DNA of 64,000 bases from Mobilisporobacter senegalensis (GTDB lineage: Bacteria; Bacillota; Clostridia; Lachnospirales; Lachnospiraceae), in NCBI RefSeq assembly GCF_003752155.1, contig NZ_RJVG01000004.1:1-64000 (forward strand), given 5' to 3'. Made by a program: the position numbers and the translations under genes. The notes beneath the pieces were generated by a model. The model saw only the letters and a list, made by a program, of their open reading frames with translations, did not search any database and was not told where the DNA came from. Shown here one piece after another: positions 1 to 9,901 of this stretch. Numbering within the stretch: position 1 is the stretch's first letter; the number at the start of each line of letters is the position of its first letter.

Positions 1-143
1 GCTAATTCATAAGCTTCCCTAAGAGTACTTACTTTAATTACATTGTTACCATAAAACGGTGCCTCTATGATAGCACGAGTTTGAGTAAACATCGGGTTAT
101 GAGCACCAATTTCTTCACGTTTAAAGTTTGCTTTCGTTGACAT
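1..143 (-). CDS. N-terminal fragment of an unidentified protein (runs off the window)
   Basis: The minus-strand frame starts at the ATG at 143 and stays open to the window edge, giving 47 residues that begin MSTKANFKREEIGAHNPMFT. A well-placed ribosome binding site (AGGAGG) lies just upstream at about 151-156. I do not recognise the family from this short segment, and it shows no signal peptide or membrane segment. It reads in the same direction as the GH16 gene upstream of it, but a strong terminator at 373-408 separates them, so it is probably its own transcription unit. Confidence 0.6.
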   Translation of the reverse strand, partial: MSTKANFKREEIGAHNPMFTQTRAIIEAPFYGNNVIKVSTLREAYEL

Positions 144-372
144 AATACATCCTCCTAAAATCAAAATTTGCTTCCATTATCTCATTTTAAAATATTAAAG
201 TCAAGAAAATTCTGCAAGTTTTATGGCATTCCCTTTCATTTATAGAAAGTTTTTGTATTGCTGATAATTCTCTGTTGAATATTGTATCCAGTAAGAAATA
301 TTTATTTGATAGTTGATTTATTGATATTATTTTCAATAACATTAGACATTTAAAACAATTAACATTATATCA

Positions 373-408
373 AAAAATGCAAGAGCAGATGTCTGCTCTT
401 GCATTTTT
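373..408. terminator. Bidirectional rho-independent terminator after the GH16 gene
   Basis: A near-perfect inverted repeat (GCAAGAGCAGA and TCTGCTCTTGC) is flanked by an A-run and a T-run, so it can terminate on either strand. It lies 7 bases past the stop codon of the GH16 gene and would end that minus-strand transcript. Confidence 0.85.
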
Positions 409-414
409 GTTTTA

Positions 415-3400
415 TTATTTTACAGTAATCGTTGATTTATAAGTCTTTTTAATGCCATTTTTTAATTGTACTGTTACATATATTATTGTTTTTCCTGATT
501 TCTTTGCTGCCAATTTACCATTTGACGCCACTCCCACAATTGAAGAATTTCCTGATTTATATGTTATCTTACCCTCAATCGTAGCCAGTGAATTCTTCTT
601 CGTAAATTTCTTTACACTTGTAATGGTTGCCGGAAGTGTGACTTTTATATGAGCAGACTTCTTAACTGACAATGTTTTTTTAACCGCTGACACCTTAACC
701 TGTGCCAGTAATGTTGTAACAATGTTGCTATTAGCCTTCTTAGCTAAAATTACATATTTACCACCTTGAATGACCGGTAATTCTACCGTACCATCCTTTG
801 CAATTTGAAGTATACCAGTAGGTAGTTCTTCCAGTTTCTTCGTTTTTTCATTATAACGATATAAGTAGACTTCCTTTTTCTGTTGTAGATCTAATTGCTT
901 CATCACTGGAATTGTAATAGTTGAAGCCCATGGTAATGTACCATTATTCTTTACGTTTATTACGATACCTTCTGAAACATCCTTTTCTTTTGCAGAGTTT
1001 AGTAATTTCAGAACATCTTTATCCTCCGTCACTAACAAAGATTCTAATAATAAATTAATACTGCTGTTTTTATCTTTATGAATTATTTCAGGAGTAAAGT
1101 CCCAACTATATTGTACTTCTCCCTTTTCATTTTTAATGATAACAGAAATATCTTTACCCAATGTAGTCGCTTCTGTTAATAATCTTTTATCCAATGCTAA
1201 AACTGAAAGTATAAAATTCTTGTTCTGATAAATTTCGCCAGGTAATACTATCGAGATATTAATCTTTTTTACATCTTCTCTTCTAATCTCTGTTAGAATT
1301 AAGTCCGTATTCATAGATATATTAAGATTCATTGGATAATCTAATGTAAATCCATTCAGTAATTCATTCACTGGAATACTCGCGGTAATATCTAATAAAT
1401 TATTTTCTGATATGGTTTTTAACCCTGTCAGTATATTTGCCTTTATTTCTCTCGCCTTATTATCTACCACAAAATCGACCTTTCCAGAGGATATTATCTT
1501 GATATTACCAGGTGGTGTGGAATTTCCTGAATTTGAAGGAGTTGTTGGGTCTGTTGGATCTGTTGAATTTTGTTCTATTAGTTTAATATTATCAAAATAG
1601 ATAGAGTGACTCTCTGTATTACTACCTGGTGTGGTTAAATCACCATTTGTAACGTTTCCTAATAAGAAATTGATCTTAGCCATCATATCTGTATCTGGGG
1701 TGTAAGTCAGCTCATACTCTTCCATATTCGTTCCAAGGTTTACTTTTCCAAGAGGTACACCAACTCCAATCTCAATATCTATCGGTCTTTCTACCGTTGC
1801 TTTACTATCAAACGAAAGAATATATGTCTTTCCTCCCTCAAGAGCAATATTTTCCTGGTAAAATTGAAGATCCCAGTTTTGCCCCTCATTCCATTCATGG
1901 AATACTTTTGCCATATTATTTTCAACACTGACACTTCCTACATTCCTTCCGGCATCACCATTGTATTTGAACCAGCCTTGCCAAGGCTCTAATCCTTCTG
2001 AAAAATCACCATTGATCAGCAGATTCCCATCCATTGGTATTATTGTCTGAGCTATTCTATTAGTTTCTGCAAAGCCATCTGCTTTTACATATATCTCATA
2101 TACAGCTGATTTAGTAAAAATAGATGAGTCTACTGTTAATTTACCATTTCCGATCTTAACGAATTCCGGTGAAACCTTATTTCCATCTACATAAATTTCT
2201 TTTTTACTGCTTTCCCACTCAGAGGTTCCATAGTAGTGAAGTACAACATCTTCTCCTACCTTTATATTTTTCGATAGACCTGCAATCATGGCTGGTTTCT
2301 TGAGTGGGGCATCTTTTACTTCCAGTACCACATCATCCAGATAGAAATCAAAAGCTCCTATTGCTCCTATCTGGAACTTCAGGGAATATTTTTTTGTTGC
2401 ATTTACTTTAAATTCTTTTGAATATGTGATCCATTCATTATCTACTGAATAATCTGTTTCTTCAAGAATTGGTGCATAAGAGGCGTCTTCAATTGTGAAT
2501 TTGATCTTTTTGCTCTCTGATGCTTTGGCTTTGAACGATAAAATATATGTCATTCCTCCAGACAATAGCATATTCTCAGCCATGACCATATTATCGTATA
2601 CATTTACTCCCAAACCTCCAGGAGCTTTTAATATACCATTCTCCCCGCTAAGATTGGTTTGATGTCCACTCCATCCAATGGTTCCAACGGAAAAATCTCC
2701 ATTCAGAATGGGATAGAGATTCACACTAGTATAATCCACATTTTGATTCGTCGTACGAATCAATTTCACATTATCAATAATCACATTTCTCTGATCCATG
2801 CCAAAACAGAAAACAATCTGGGCTTCCTCGTCAGTGATACCTTCCGGCATTGTAAAAATAAATGCTTCTTCCCCGGAAAAACTACGGTTATCTGTGCTCA
2901 ATGAGTATTCTTTCTCACCATATATAGTTCCACCATCTTTACTTAACGCCTTCACTGTAATATTTCCCGTTCTGCCGGCACTTCCATCAAAAGATAATTG
3001 GTAGGTATCCTTTTGTAATAATTGGATTCCTTTTTGATATAGTTTCACTTCTTCAACCATTTCAGAAGCAGGAATGATCTCCATCTGACGGTTTGATGTG
3101 TTCGCTGCAGCCCCATCTACATGCCAGAACTTCATTCTCTTTGTACCCTGATCAAAAGTACCATTATATATGTGGTTACCATTCTCAAGGGGTGCTTTTT
3201 TAGCATCCTCATCCAGTACATCTGGTTCTGTCTGCTTTACAGTCACATTGCCAATTGTTACTCCATTTGTATCTATTCCCATATTCAACTCAAGTCTGGC
3301 TTTATCCTGAGAACTCTCTGACATTGTAAATTTATAAGAATAATGTTGTAATTCACTCGTTAATGGAACCTCAAAGGATGGGGAATAAGTAGGAAAACCT

Positions 3401-5553
3401 GCATCTGCATTTCCTGCTGCTTTCACGATTACTGTACGTGGAGAATCTGCTTTTGCATCAAATGTAATTTCATATGTATACCCTTTTGCCAGAGATACAT
3501 ATTGAATCAACTGGGTTGAATAGGTTTGATTTCCTCCGTTTGAAATAGCTACTTTAGCAAATGTATTCTCACCAATGACTTCTTTTGTAAGTGTTGCACT
3601 TGCTCCAAAATCACTTTGAGTTGCAAAGAACCATCTGCCAAGTGGAAATCTTGCCTCACCCGTTTGACCATTACTTGTATCTTCCAACTTACCATCTTTT
3701 ATTGCCGTCATATTAACAGTATCAAAATTTCTATCTGTCACAAAACTTCCATCACTGTCTTTCATATAAGATTCAAATTTGGCAGTATCTTTCTCTGCTT
3801 CCGGTTCTGTTACATCTTCATTATAAGAATCTTTTTGATATACTCTTACATAATCAACTTCCATCTTTACCGGTGTTTTAAAATCTTCTGGAGTTGGTTC
3901 TAAATTACTTACATAATTTCCTCCTACCGCTAAATTAAATAGCAGATAAAAATCTACATCGTATGGAGCAGGATAGGTGTAATTCTCTGCTTCCCCTGCT
4001 CCCCTGCTGGACCAACGATTCTTTGTGGAATAGAGTTCTCCATCTACATACCAGCGAATTTCTCCTGGCTCCCATTCAATTGAATAAATATGAAAGTCAC
4101 CAATATCAGTACCTTCATCAAAGATATATCTTCCACCAGAATATGTATTATTTGGCCATTGACTGCCGTAATGAATTGTTCCATCAACAGAACCCGGTTC
4201 ATGACCTCTTGCTTCCATAATGTCAAGTTCCCCGGAAGCTGCCCATGTTCCATAAGTCTCATCTGCCGGAAGCATCCAGAACGCAGGCCAGAACCCCTGT
4301 CCCTTTGGAAGTTTCATTTTTGCTTCAACTTTACCGTATTTTGTTGTGAACAATTTGGTCTTATCATCTGTTACGGTACGAATTCTGCTCGAAGTATATG
4401 GCATTCCCTCACGACCATCATTTTTTGCTTCAATCACTAACTTACCATCTTGAACAGATAAATTTTCTTTTGTATAATACTGTTTTTCATTATTTCCCCA
4501 ATAAATTGGGCCATCAGGATTTGCTTTCACTCCTAATTGGTAGGACCACTTTGTCTGATCCAGTGCAATTCCACTAAATTCATCATTCCACGTAAGGTTC
4601 CAGTCACTTTCCAATCTGGTAACTGTCTGTTTTGCTACTGCCTGTTTATAACCATTCGCTTCTACCCTAATTGTAAATATTTTCTCTGGCAGGTCACTAT
4701 CATCCACAAACAGATTCTGAGCCAATATGATTTTACCAGGCAAAATAGTGACATTTTCTATGCCTGTAGAACCAATGGCAGAAACCCCATCTACGGTAAT
4801 ATTATTAATCTTGCTTCTCCAATCTTCATTATCTGTAAACGTTAATTCAATTGGGTTTCCAAACACATTATCAGAGATATCTTCTGATAATACAGGTGGC
4901 TGTAAGCTATCTTCCGTCGGAATTTCAACATCCTCTACTACTTCAGTGAGTCTGACATTATCAATCATAATATTAGATGCTGCGTCTGTATCTGCTATTT
5001 TCCCTAATAAGAAAACCAGTTTTCCAGTAGTGATAGTTTCTACTATTGGACTATCGGTAGTAAATTCTCCACTTACTTTTTTATTCCTTTCTAAGTCTAT
5101 TCTTAATTGTCCAAGATTAGGTGCATATCCATCATTCACAAAATTCTGTAACTTGATATCGATGGTTCTTGCTTTATCGGATATAATATCAAAGGTAATT
5201 TTATAATTTTTCCCTTTTTCTAAGTGAATGCCTCCCTGATAAAGTTGAACATGCCAGTCAAGATATCCAATATTGCCTATATCTAATGATATGCCACTTG
5301 GGGATATTACAGTGGGTGTGACTGCTGCACCTGGTCCTCCTCCCCAGTTAGCTGCATACACATCCCAGCCATTATTGTCTGCTTTTTCAACAAGGCTGTC
5401 GCTCTCATCTTGAAAATCGGCATTTTTTAATAAATTTGTCCCATTCTCTGCTGCCAAAGCGTGAATTCTTAAATTATCTGGTAAAAGCATTGTAAAAACC
5501 AATGCAATCACTAAGATACCTGAAAGAATTCGTTTCCCATTTCTTTTTTTCAT
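415..5553 (-). CDS. Secreted multidomain GH16 beta-glucanase (laminarinase-type) with multiple CBM4/9-like modules
   Basis: This 1712-residue protein has a signal peptide (about residues 1-34, ending ALA-AE). In order it shows a CBM4/9-like carbohydrate-binding module (about 37-205), a small Ig-like linker domain (about 215-315), and a GH16 catalytic domain (about 318-575) that begins LTWNDEFSG and carries the signature ELDIMEARGHEP near residue 442. The two acidic residues of that E-x-D-x-x-E motif are the family nucleophile and acid/base. Three or four further CBM-like modules follow, with a second Ig-like linker near 1090-1180, then a Thr/Pro-rich linker (about 1330) and a C-terminal Big2-type Ig domain. 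The likely substrate is beta-1,3 or mixed-linkage glucan outside the cell; this is inferred from the family. No LPXTG or SLH anchor is visible, so it is probably free or bound through its CBMs. The start has a good AGGAGG site 8 bases upstream. Confidence 0.93.
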   Translation of the reverse strand: MKKRNGKRILSGILVIALVFTMLLPDNLRIHALAAENGTNLLKNADFQDESDSLVEKADNNGWDVYAANWGGGPGAAVTPTVISPSGISLDIGNIGYLDWHVQLYQGGIHLEKGKNYKITFDIISDKARTIDIKLQNFVNDGYAPNLGQLRIDLERNKKVSGEFTTDSPIVETITTGKLVFLLGKIADTDAASNIMIDNVRLTEVVEDVEIPTEDSLQPPVLSEDISDNVFGNPIELTFTDNEDWRSKINNITVDGVSAIGSTGIENVTILPGKIILAQNLFVDDSDLPEKIFTIRVEANGYKQAVAKQTVTRLESDWNLTWNDEFSGIALDQTKWSYQLGVKANPDGPIYWGNNEKQYYTKENLSVQDGKLVIEAKNDGREGMPYTSSRIRTVTDDKTKLFTTKYGKVEAKMKLPKGQGFWPAFWMLPADETYGTWAASGELDIMEARGHEPGSVDGTIHYGSQWPNNTYSGGRYIFDEGTDIGDFHIYSIEWEPGEIRWYVDGELYSTKNRWSSRGAGEAENYTYPAPYDVDFYLLFNLAVGGNYVSNLEPTPEDFKTPVKMEVDYVRVYQKDSYNEDVTEPEAEKDTAKFESYMKDSDGSFVTDRNFDTVNMTAIKDGKLEDTSNGQTGEARFPLGRWFFATQSDFGASATLTKEVIGENTFAKVAISNGGNQTYSTQLIQYVSLAKGYTYEITFDAKADSPRTVIVKAAGNADAGFPTYSPSFEVPLTSELQHYSYKFTMSESSQDKARLELNMGIDTNGVTIGNVTVKQTEPDVLDEDAKKAPLENGNHIYNGTFDQGTKRMKFWHVDGAAANTSNRQMEIIPASEMVEEVKLYQKGIQLLQKDTYQLSFDGSAGRTGNITVKALSKDGGTIYGEKEYSLSTDNRSFSGEEAFIFTMPEGITDEEAQIVFCFGMDQRNVIIDNVKLIRTTNQNVDYTSVNLYPILNGDFSVGTIGWSGHQTNLSGENGILKAPGGLGVNVYDNMVMAENMLLSGGMTYILSFKAKASESKKIKFTIEDASYAPILEETDYSVDNEWITYSKEFKVNATKKYSLKFQIGAIGAFDFYLDDVVLEVKDAPLKKPAMIAGLSKNIKVGEDVVLHYYGTSEWESSKKEIYVDGNKVSPEFVKIGNGKLTVDSSIFTKSAVYEIYVKADGFAETNRIAQTIIPMDGNLLINGDFSEGLEPWQGWFKYNGDAGRNVGSVSVENNMAKVFHEWNEGQNWDLQFYQENIALEGGKTYILSFDSKATVERPIDIEIGVGVPLGKVNLGTNMEEYELTYTPDTDMMAKINFLLGNVTNGDLTTPGSNTESHSIYFDNIKLIEQNSTDPTDPTTPSNSGNSTPPGNIKIISSGKVDFVVDNKAREIKANILTGLKTISENNLLDITASIPVNELLNGFTLDYPMNLNISMNTDLILTEIRREDVKKINISIVLPGEIYQNKNFILSVLALDKRLLTEATTLGKDISVIIKNEKGEVQYSWDFTPEIIHKDKNSSINLLLESLLVTEDKDVLKLLNSAKEKDVSEGIVINVKNNGTLPWASTITIPVMKQLDLQQKKEVYLYRYNEKTKKLEELPTGILQIAKDGTVELPVIQGGKYVILAKKANSNIVTTLLAQVKVSAVKKTLSVKKSAHIKVTLPATITSVKKFTKKNSLATIEGKITYKSGNSSIVGVASNGKLAAKKSGKTIIYVTVQLKNGIKKTYKSTITVK

Positions 5554-5855
5554 TTTAGCTACCTCCTAAATATTGTTTTCCCATCTTTTGTACATTACAA
5601 TATTCACAAGTGTAACCACCTATCATTATCACTTCCCTTCCTTTTATTATAGAGAAGATAGAAAAGCGCAAACATATTCCAAATTTTGTAAAAGGTGTTG
5701 TTATTTTATTATTTTAAACTTAAATAGAGGGCAGACGAAATATAGACAGTGGCATGATCCTTTCTGTAATTAAAAAAAGCCATACACTATAATAGTGTAC
5801 AGCTCTAAAATGTTTTTGATCATTCATCCCTATTCTAATTGTAAAATTCCATGGA
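5554..5855. other. Intergenic region: GH16 promoter area and end of the patB unit
   Basis: No gene is seen here. A TATAAT on the minus strand (5646-5651), with a weak -35 (TGTTTG) 17 bases upstream, is a plausible promoter for the GH16 gene. The half nearer 5855 holds the terminator of the patB gene. Confidence 0.4.
5772..5804 (-). terminator. Rho-independent terminator after the patB-like gene
   Basis: On the minus strand the stem TACACTAT/ATAGTGTA, extended by AGC/GCT, is followed by seven U residues. It lies about 50 bases past the stop codon of the PatB-like aminotransferase gene. Confidence 0.8.
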
Positions 5856-7034
5856 TTAAACAAATGCTCTCTCTAATGCAAGCAACGCCTGTTCTATGGT
5901 TTTTCTTGGAGCCGCTATATTAATCCTCTGGAAGAATTCTCCCTCTTCCCCAAACATAGTTCCTTTGTCTAACCATAATTTCGCTTCGTGTATCATTTTT
6001 TGGTTTATCTCTTCATCCGATAACCCATATCCAGAAAAGTCAAGCCAGATTACATAAGTTCCTTCTGGTTCAACAAGTTTGATCTTAGGAAGCTTTTCTT
6101 GCAAAAACTGTCTTACAAAGTTTAGATTATCCGTAAGATACTGTTTCAATTCCTCAAGCCATTCTTCTCCCCATGTATAAGCAGCCTGGCAAGCGACCAT
6201 TCCAAGGGTACCCGGTTCATCATATCCAGTCTTCATGATCTCTTTTTTAATTGCCATTCTTATCTCTCTGCTCGGAACGATAAGATTGGAAATCTGAAGC
6301 CCCGCCAGATTGAATGTTTTACTTGGTGAGGTACACATAATAGTTATATCTTCATACTCCTGTTTAATCTTAATAAATGGGATATGTGTATGTCCCTCAT
6401 ATATAAAATCTTCATGGATCTCATCAGAAACAATCTTAACTCCATGTTTTAAACATATATCACCGACTCCCTCTAATTCTTCTCTTGTCCATACTCTTCC
6501 TACTGGATTATGTGGATTGCATAATATAAATAGTTTAACATTATTATTTATGATCTTCTCTTCAAAATCAATCAGATCCATTTCATAATTTAAAGTTTCT
6601 TTATGGTATACCAAAGGATTATTAATCAGGACTCGGTCATTATCTGTAATGATGTTGGAGAAAGGGTAATAAACAGGTCTTTGGATTAGAACTCCTTCTC
6701 CTTCCTTTGTTAATGCACGGATTGCCATACTCATTCCAAATACCACTCCTGGTGTATAAAAATACCACTCTGGTCTGGATTCAAGACCATGACGTTTCTT
6801 CATCCAGTTTACAATTGTATTATTAAAATCCGGTTTTGGTCTGGTGTAACCATAGATTCCATGGGATGCCCTTTTTAGTATTGCTTCCTTAATTTCTGGT
6901 GCAGTTTCAAAATCCATATCTGCTACCCATAATGGCAGAACATCGAGAGGCATCTTTCTTTCTGTATTAAAATCATATTTTATTGAATTTGTATTCTTAC
7001 GTTCTACAATTGTATTAAAGTCATACTTATACAT
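5856..7034 (-). CDS. patB: PatB/MalY-type PLP-dependent C-S lyase (cystathionine beta-lyase), aminotransferase class I fold
   Basis: The 392-residue length is typical of the MalY/PatB subgroup of fold-type I PLP enzymes, which cleave cystathionine or cysteine to homocysteine or sulfide, pyruvate and ammonia. Visible marks are PLWVADMDF near residue 34 (subgroup signature), ILCNPHNPVGRVW with the PLP-contacting Asn, VSDEIHEDF with the Asp that contacts the pyridine nitrogen, and SPSKTFNLAG with the Schiff-base Lys near residue 240. It is followed at higher coordinates, on the same strand, by tcdA, cysK and an Rrf2 regulator, which supports a role in sulfur amino acid metabolism. Some MalY-type proteins also have regulatory roles, so substrate assignment is inferred. 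Confidence 0.88.
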   Translation of the reverse strand: MYKYDFNTIVERKNTNSIKYDFNTERKMPLDVLPLWVADMDFETAPEIKEAILKRASHGIYGYTRPKPDFNNTIVNWMKKRHGLESRPEWYFYTPGVVFGMSMAIRALTKEGEGVLIQRPVYYPFSNIITDNDRVLINNPLVYHKETLNYEMDLIDFEEKIINNNVKLFILCNPHNPVGRVWTREELEGVGDICLKHGVKIVSDEIHEDFIYEGHTHIPFIKIKQEYEDITIMCTSPSKTFNLAGLQISNLIVPSREIRMAIKKEIMKTGYDEPGTLGMVACQAAYTWGEEWLEELKQYLTDNLNFVRQFLQEKLPKIKLVEPEGTYVIWLDFSGYGLSDEEINQKMIHEAKLWLDKGTMFGEEGEFFQRINIAAPRKTIEQALLALERAFV

Positions 7035-7074
7035 TATGTCCTCCCTTAAATCATGTGTTTTGTCTTCTGGTAAC

Positions 7075-7833
7075 TTATTTTACCCCAGTAATATCTTTAA
7101 TTACTTCCCCTGCTATAATTAACCCGGCAACAGAAGGAACGAATGCTGTACTGCCTGGGACCTGTCTTCTTACTGTACATTTACGCTCAGTTCCCGGAGG
7201 ACATATACAATTCGTTCTGCAGCTGATTGACATATCTTCAATTGGTGTTCTTGCCGGCTCTTTAGAATAAACCACTTTAAGTTCTTTAATTCCTCTGGCT
7301 CTAAGCTCTTTTCGCATAACTTTTGCCAGGGGGCAGATTGATGTTTTATAAATATCCACAACTTCAAAACGAGTAGGATCTAATTTATTCCCTGCGCCCA
7401 TACAACTGATGATTGGAACTCCTGCTGCCTTTGCTCTCATAATAAGTTCCAACTTAGCTGTTACAGTATCAATAGCATCTACAATATAAGTATATTCTGA
7501 AAAATCAAATTCATCTGCATTCTCTGGAGAATAGAAACACTGATGTACATTTACTATTGCCTTAGGATTGATTTCAAGAACTCTTTCTTTCATTATATCT
7601 ACTTTATATTTACCTACTGTTTTCCTTGTAGCAATAAGCTGACGATTTATATTGGTAAGACATACTTTGTCATCATCAAAGATATCAATAATTCCTACTC
7701 CGCTTCTGGCTAATGCTTCTACTGTATAAGAGCCAACTCCACCTATTCCAAATACTGCAACTCTGGAGCCTTCCAGATGATCCATTGCTTCTTTTCCAAA
7801 TAATAATTCTGTTCTCGAAAATTGATTTAACAT
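7075..7833 (-). CDS. tcdA: tRNA threonylcarbamoyladenosine dehydratase (TcdA/YgdL, E1-like)
   Basis: This 252-residue protein of the ThiF/MoeB/E1-like superfamily has the nucleotide-binding glycine motif GIGGVGSYTVEAL near residue 29, a DDDKVCLTNINRQ segment, and a C-terminal Cys-containing stretch (CRTNCICPPG). The family uses ATP to cyclise t6A37 of tRNAs to ct6A. It lies 40 bases upstream of the patB-like gene on the same strand, so the two may be cotranscribed. A ThiF/MoeB-like role is less likely because the length and the start FSRTELLFGKEAM match the YgdL group. Confidence 0.88.
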   Translation of the reverse strand: MLNQFSRTELLFGKEAMDHLEGSRVAVFGIGGVGSYTVEALARSGVGIIDIFDDDKVCLTNINRQLIATRKTVGKYKVDIMKERVLEINPKAIVNVHQCFYSPENADEFDFSEYTYIVDAIDTVTAKLELIMRAKAAGVPIISCMGAGNKLDPTRFEVVDIYKTSICPLAKVMRKELRARGIKELKVVYSKEPARTPIEDMSISCRTNCICPPGTERKCTVRRQVPGSTAFVPSVAGLIIAGEVIKDITGVK

Positions 7834-7914
7834 TTTATTTCCTCTTTCTACTATAATCGCTCTTTCTATAATAATATATCAGACTAATGAAAGAACTGGT
7901 TGCTCATTTAAATG

Positions 7915-7951
7915 TTAAAAAAGACAGCCAAGAAGCTAAATCGGCTGTCTT
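7915..7951 (-). terminator. Rho-independent terminator after cysK
   Basis: The minus strand reads AAGACAGCC, a 13-base loop, GGCTGTCTT, then a run of U residues. It sits about 50 bases beyond the cysK stop and separates cysK from tcdA. Confidence 0.85.
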
Positions 7952-8003
7952 CCTTAACTAATTAAATATAATAACCTATATTAATTCGTTTGGCAATAAA
8001 ATG

Positions 8004-8939
8004 TTATTCTGTTTTGAAAAGTGCAGTTGAAAGATATCTTTCTCCTGTGTCAGGTAATAATACAACAATATTCTTATCTTTATTTTCAGGACGTTTTGCA
8101 AGAACAGTTGCTGCTTGAATTGCAGCACCTGATGAAATACCAACCAATAATCCTTCTGCCTTTGCCACCGCTTTTGAAGCTGCAAATGCATCTTCATTTT
8201 CAACTTGAATGATTTCATCTACTACATCTAAATTAATTACCTTTGGAATAAATCCTGCACCAATACCTTGTATCTTGTGAGGACCTGGTTTCCCGCCAGA
8301 AAGAACTGGAGAAGCAATTGGTTCAACGGCAACAATCTTAACATTAGGATTCTTTGCTTTTAAGACTTCACCAACACCAGTAATTGTTCCGCCTGTACCA
8401 ACACCAGCAACAAAAATATCTACATTACCATCTGTATCACGCAGGATTTCTTCTGCTGTGGTTTTTCTATGAACTTCCGGGTTAGCAGCATTTTCAAATT
8501 GCTGTGGAATAAACGCATTTCCATATTCTTTTGCTAATTCTTCTGCTTTCGCTATAGCCCCTTTCATTCCTTCAGCACCAGGGGTCAATACAACTTCTGC
8601 TCCAAGAGCTGCTACAATTGCTCTTCTTTCAATACTCATAGTGTCAGGCATTGTAAGTATTAATCTAAGGCCTTTGGCTGCACTTACGAATGCAAGACCA
8701 ATTCCTGTATTACCGCTTGTTGGTTCAATAATAACCGTGTCTTTATCCACTTTTCCATCTTTTATTGCCTGCTCAATCATTGCATTGGCAATTCTGTCTT
8801 TTACACTTCCAAGTGGATTAAAGTATTCTAATTTTGCAATTACTTTTCCCTCAAGATTATTAATTTCCCCATAATTGCTAAGTTCTAAGAGTGGTGTGTT
8901 ACCGATTAAATCAGTTAATTTCTTTGCTATTTTTGCCAT
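8004..8939 (-). CDS. cysK: Cysteine synthase A (O-acetylserine sulfhydrylase)
   Basis: This 311-residue fold-type II PLP enzyme converts O-acetylserine and sulfide to L-cysteine. The PLP lysine is in [11 protein letters not shown] near residue 46, the phosphate/substrate loop TSGNTG near residue 74, and the PLP-phosphate glycine loop GTGGTITG near residue 182. Length and motif order are standard. A GGAAG site precedes the ATG. It is divided from the Rrf2 regulator by a 263-base AT-rich region and ends at its own terminator, so it appears to be a single-gene unit. Control by the neighbouring CymR-like protein is inferred. Confidence 0.95.
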   Translation of the reverse strand: MAKIAKKLTDLIGNTPLLELSNYGEINNLEGKVIAKLEYFNPLGSVKDRIANAMIEQAIKDGKVDKDTVIIEPTSGNTGIGLAFVSAAKGLRLILTMPDTMSIERRAIVAALGAEVVLTPGAEGMKGAIAKAEELAKEYGNAFIPQQFENAANPEVHRKTTAEEILRDTDGNVDIFVAGVGTGGTITGVGEVLKAKNPNVKIVAVEPIASPVLSGGKPGPHKIQGIGAGFIPKVINLDVVDEIIQVENEDAFAASKAVAKAEGLLVGISSGAAIQAATVLAKRPENKDKNIVVLLPDTGERYLSTALFKTE

Positions 8940-9010
8940 AAATACTACTTCCTTTCTTTTTTAACTTTTCATTTTAATGTTGCTTCATTCTATATTTCAT
9001 TCACCTAATA

Positions 9011-9026
9011 TATAAAATATTTTATA
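9011..9026. promoter_or_regulatory. Perfect AT palindrome upstream of cysK (candidate operator)
   Basis: TATAAAATATTTTATA is a 16-base perfect palindrome about 70 bases upstream of the cysK start. It may be an operator for the CymR-like regulator encoded next door, but AT-only palindromes also arise by chance in such DNA. Confidence 0.3.
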
Positions 9027-9202
9027 TCTGTGAATAATTTTCATTTCTTTTGCAGAATATAATTTCTTAAATGAAATATCACTTATTTATTGTTTGGATA
9101 TTTATACTATTTCATTCATTTGGAATATATTTATTTACCTTATTAGAATACTAGGAATTTACTTATAAACTATTATATTCCCATTTTATAAAAGTAACAC
9201 CT

Positions 9203-9646
9203 TTAAATGAAATACATATAGGATTCTGTACCGTTTAACCTCCTGTGCTCGTTCGCAATATCTTCTAATGTTGTATTCTCTAAATAATAATTCACATTCT
9301 CATTAATCTTATCCCAAACAAGTGCTTTAACGGCAAGTTGTATGGAATCTAATTGCTTATCAGAATCACCTTCATCTACAATGCTAAACTCGCCTTCCAA
9401 AGTTGTTAAAATTGTTGAAATTTTTATATTCTCAGGACTATCCGCTAATACATAACCACCTTGAGCTCCTTTAATACTTTTTACAATCCCGGCTTTTCTT
9501 AGCGTTCCAAATACCTGCTCTAAATAATTCAAAGAGATATTCTGCCTATTAGCTATTTCTACAAGAGAGACGTGTTTATCTTTAGAATTTATAGTTAAAT
9601 CGACAAGTGCTCTTAAACCATATCTGCCTTTTGTAGAGACTTTCAT
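9203..9646 (-). CDS. Rrf2-family transcriptional regulator, CymR-like (no Fe-S cysteines)
   Basis: The 147-residue protein has the typical Rrf2 start MKVSTKGRYGLRALVDL and a winged-helix region with SLNYLEQVFGTLRKAGIVKS and KGAQGGYVLA. The whole protein has no cysteine, so it cannot bind the [2Fe-2S] cluster of IscR and NsrR types; this matches the CymR branch, which in Bacillus represses cysteine-metabolism genes together with CysK. Its position beside cysK fits that role. The ribosome binding site (AAAGGAGGG) is strong. The CymR identity is an inference from the missing cysteines and the neighbour. Confidence 0.85.
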   Translation of the reverse strand: MKVSTKGRYGLRALVDLTINSKDKHVSLVEIANRQNISLNYLEQVFGTLRKAGIVKSIKGAQGGYVLADSPENIKISTILTTLEGEFSIVDEGDSDKQLDSIQLAVKALVWDKINENVNYYLENTTLEDIANEHRRLNGTESYMYFI

Positions 9647-9785
9647 AATCTCCCTCCTTTATTCATAGTAAATTGATAAGTTTTATATACTTTATTTATA
9701 CACCTTAATTAATCTATTGTCAACAATATTTTATAATTTTATGAAATTATTTATTTTTCTATTTCAATGGATGCCAGCTATAACA

Positions 9786-9809
9786 ATCTCCCCTTTTAAA
9801 GGGGGAGAT
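9786..9809. other. GC-rich hairpin between the rfb terminator and the Rrf2 gene
   Basis: ATCTCCCC and GGGGAGAT form a stem around an AT-rich loop, about 140 bases upstream of the Rrf2 start. There is no T-run on either strand, so it is not a classic terminator. It may be an upstream processing or regulatory hairpin. Confidence 0.4.
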
Positions 9810-9837
9810 GACAGCCCTGCATCCCTGGATACACAGG

Positions 9838-9873
9838 AATAAAATTCAGTTGTGGTTCAAACCATGTCTGAAT
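9838..9873 (-). terminator. Terminator of the rfb operon
   Basis: The minus strand forms an imperfect 13-14 base-pair stem (ATTCAGACATGGTT and AACCACAACTGAAT) followed by TTTATT. It lies about 30 bases after the rfbB stop. Confidence 0.7.
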
Positions 9874-9901
9874 TAAGTTTCACTTGATAATTTAACTCTC
9901 A

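Noticed and set aside
4727-5206. Plus-strand 159-residue open frame opposite the GH16 gene
   Set aside because: It is the antisense shadow of a long, well-supported coding region; it has no ribosome binding site, and its composition mirrors the CBM coding strand.
9786-9809. GC-rich hairpin as the rfb operon terminator
   Set aside because: It has no T-run on either strand; the hairpin at 9838-9873, followed by TTTATT, is the better terminator.
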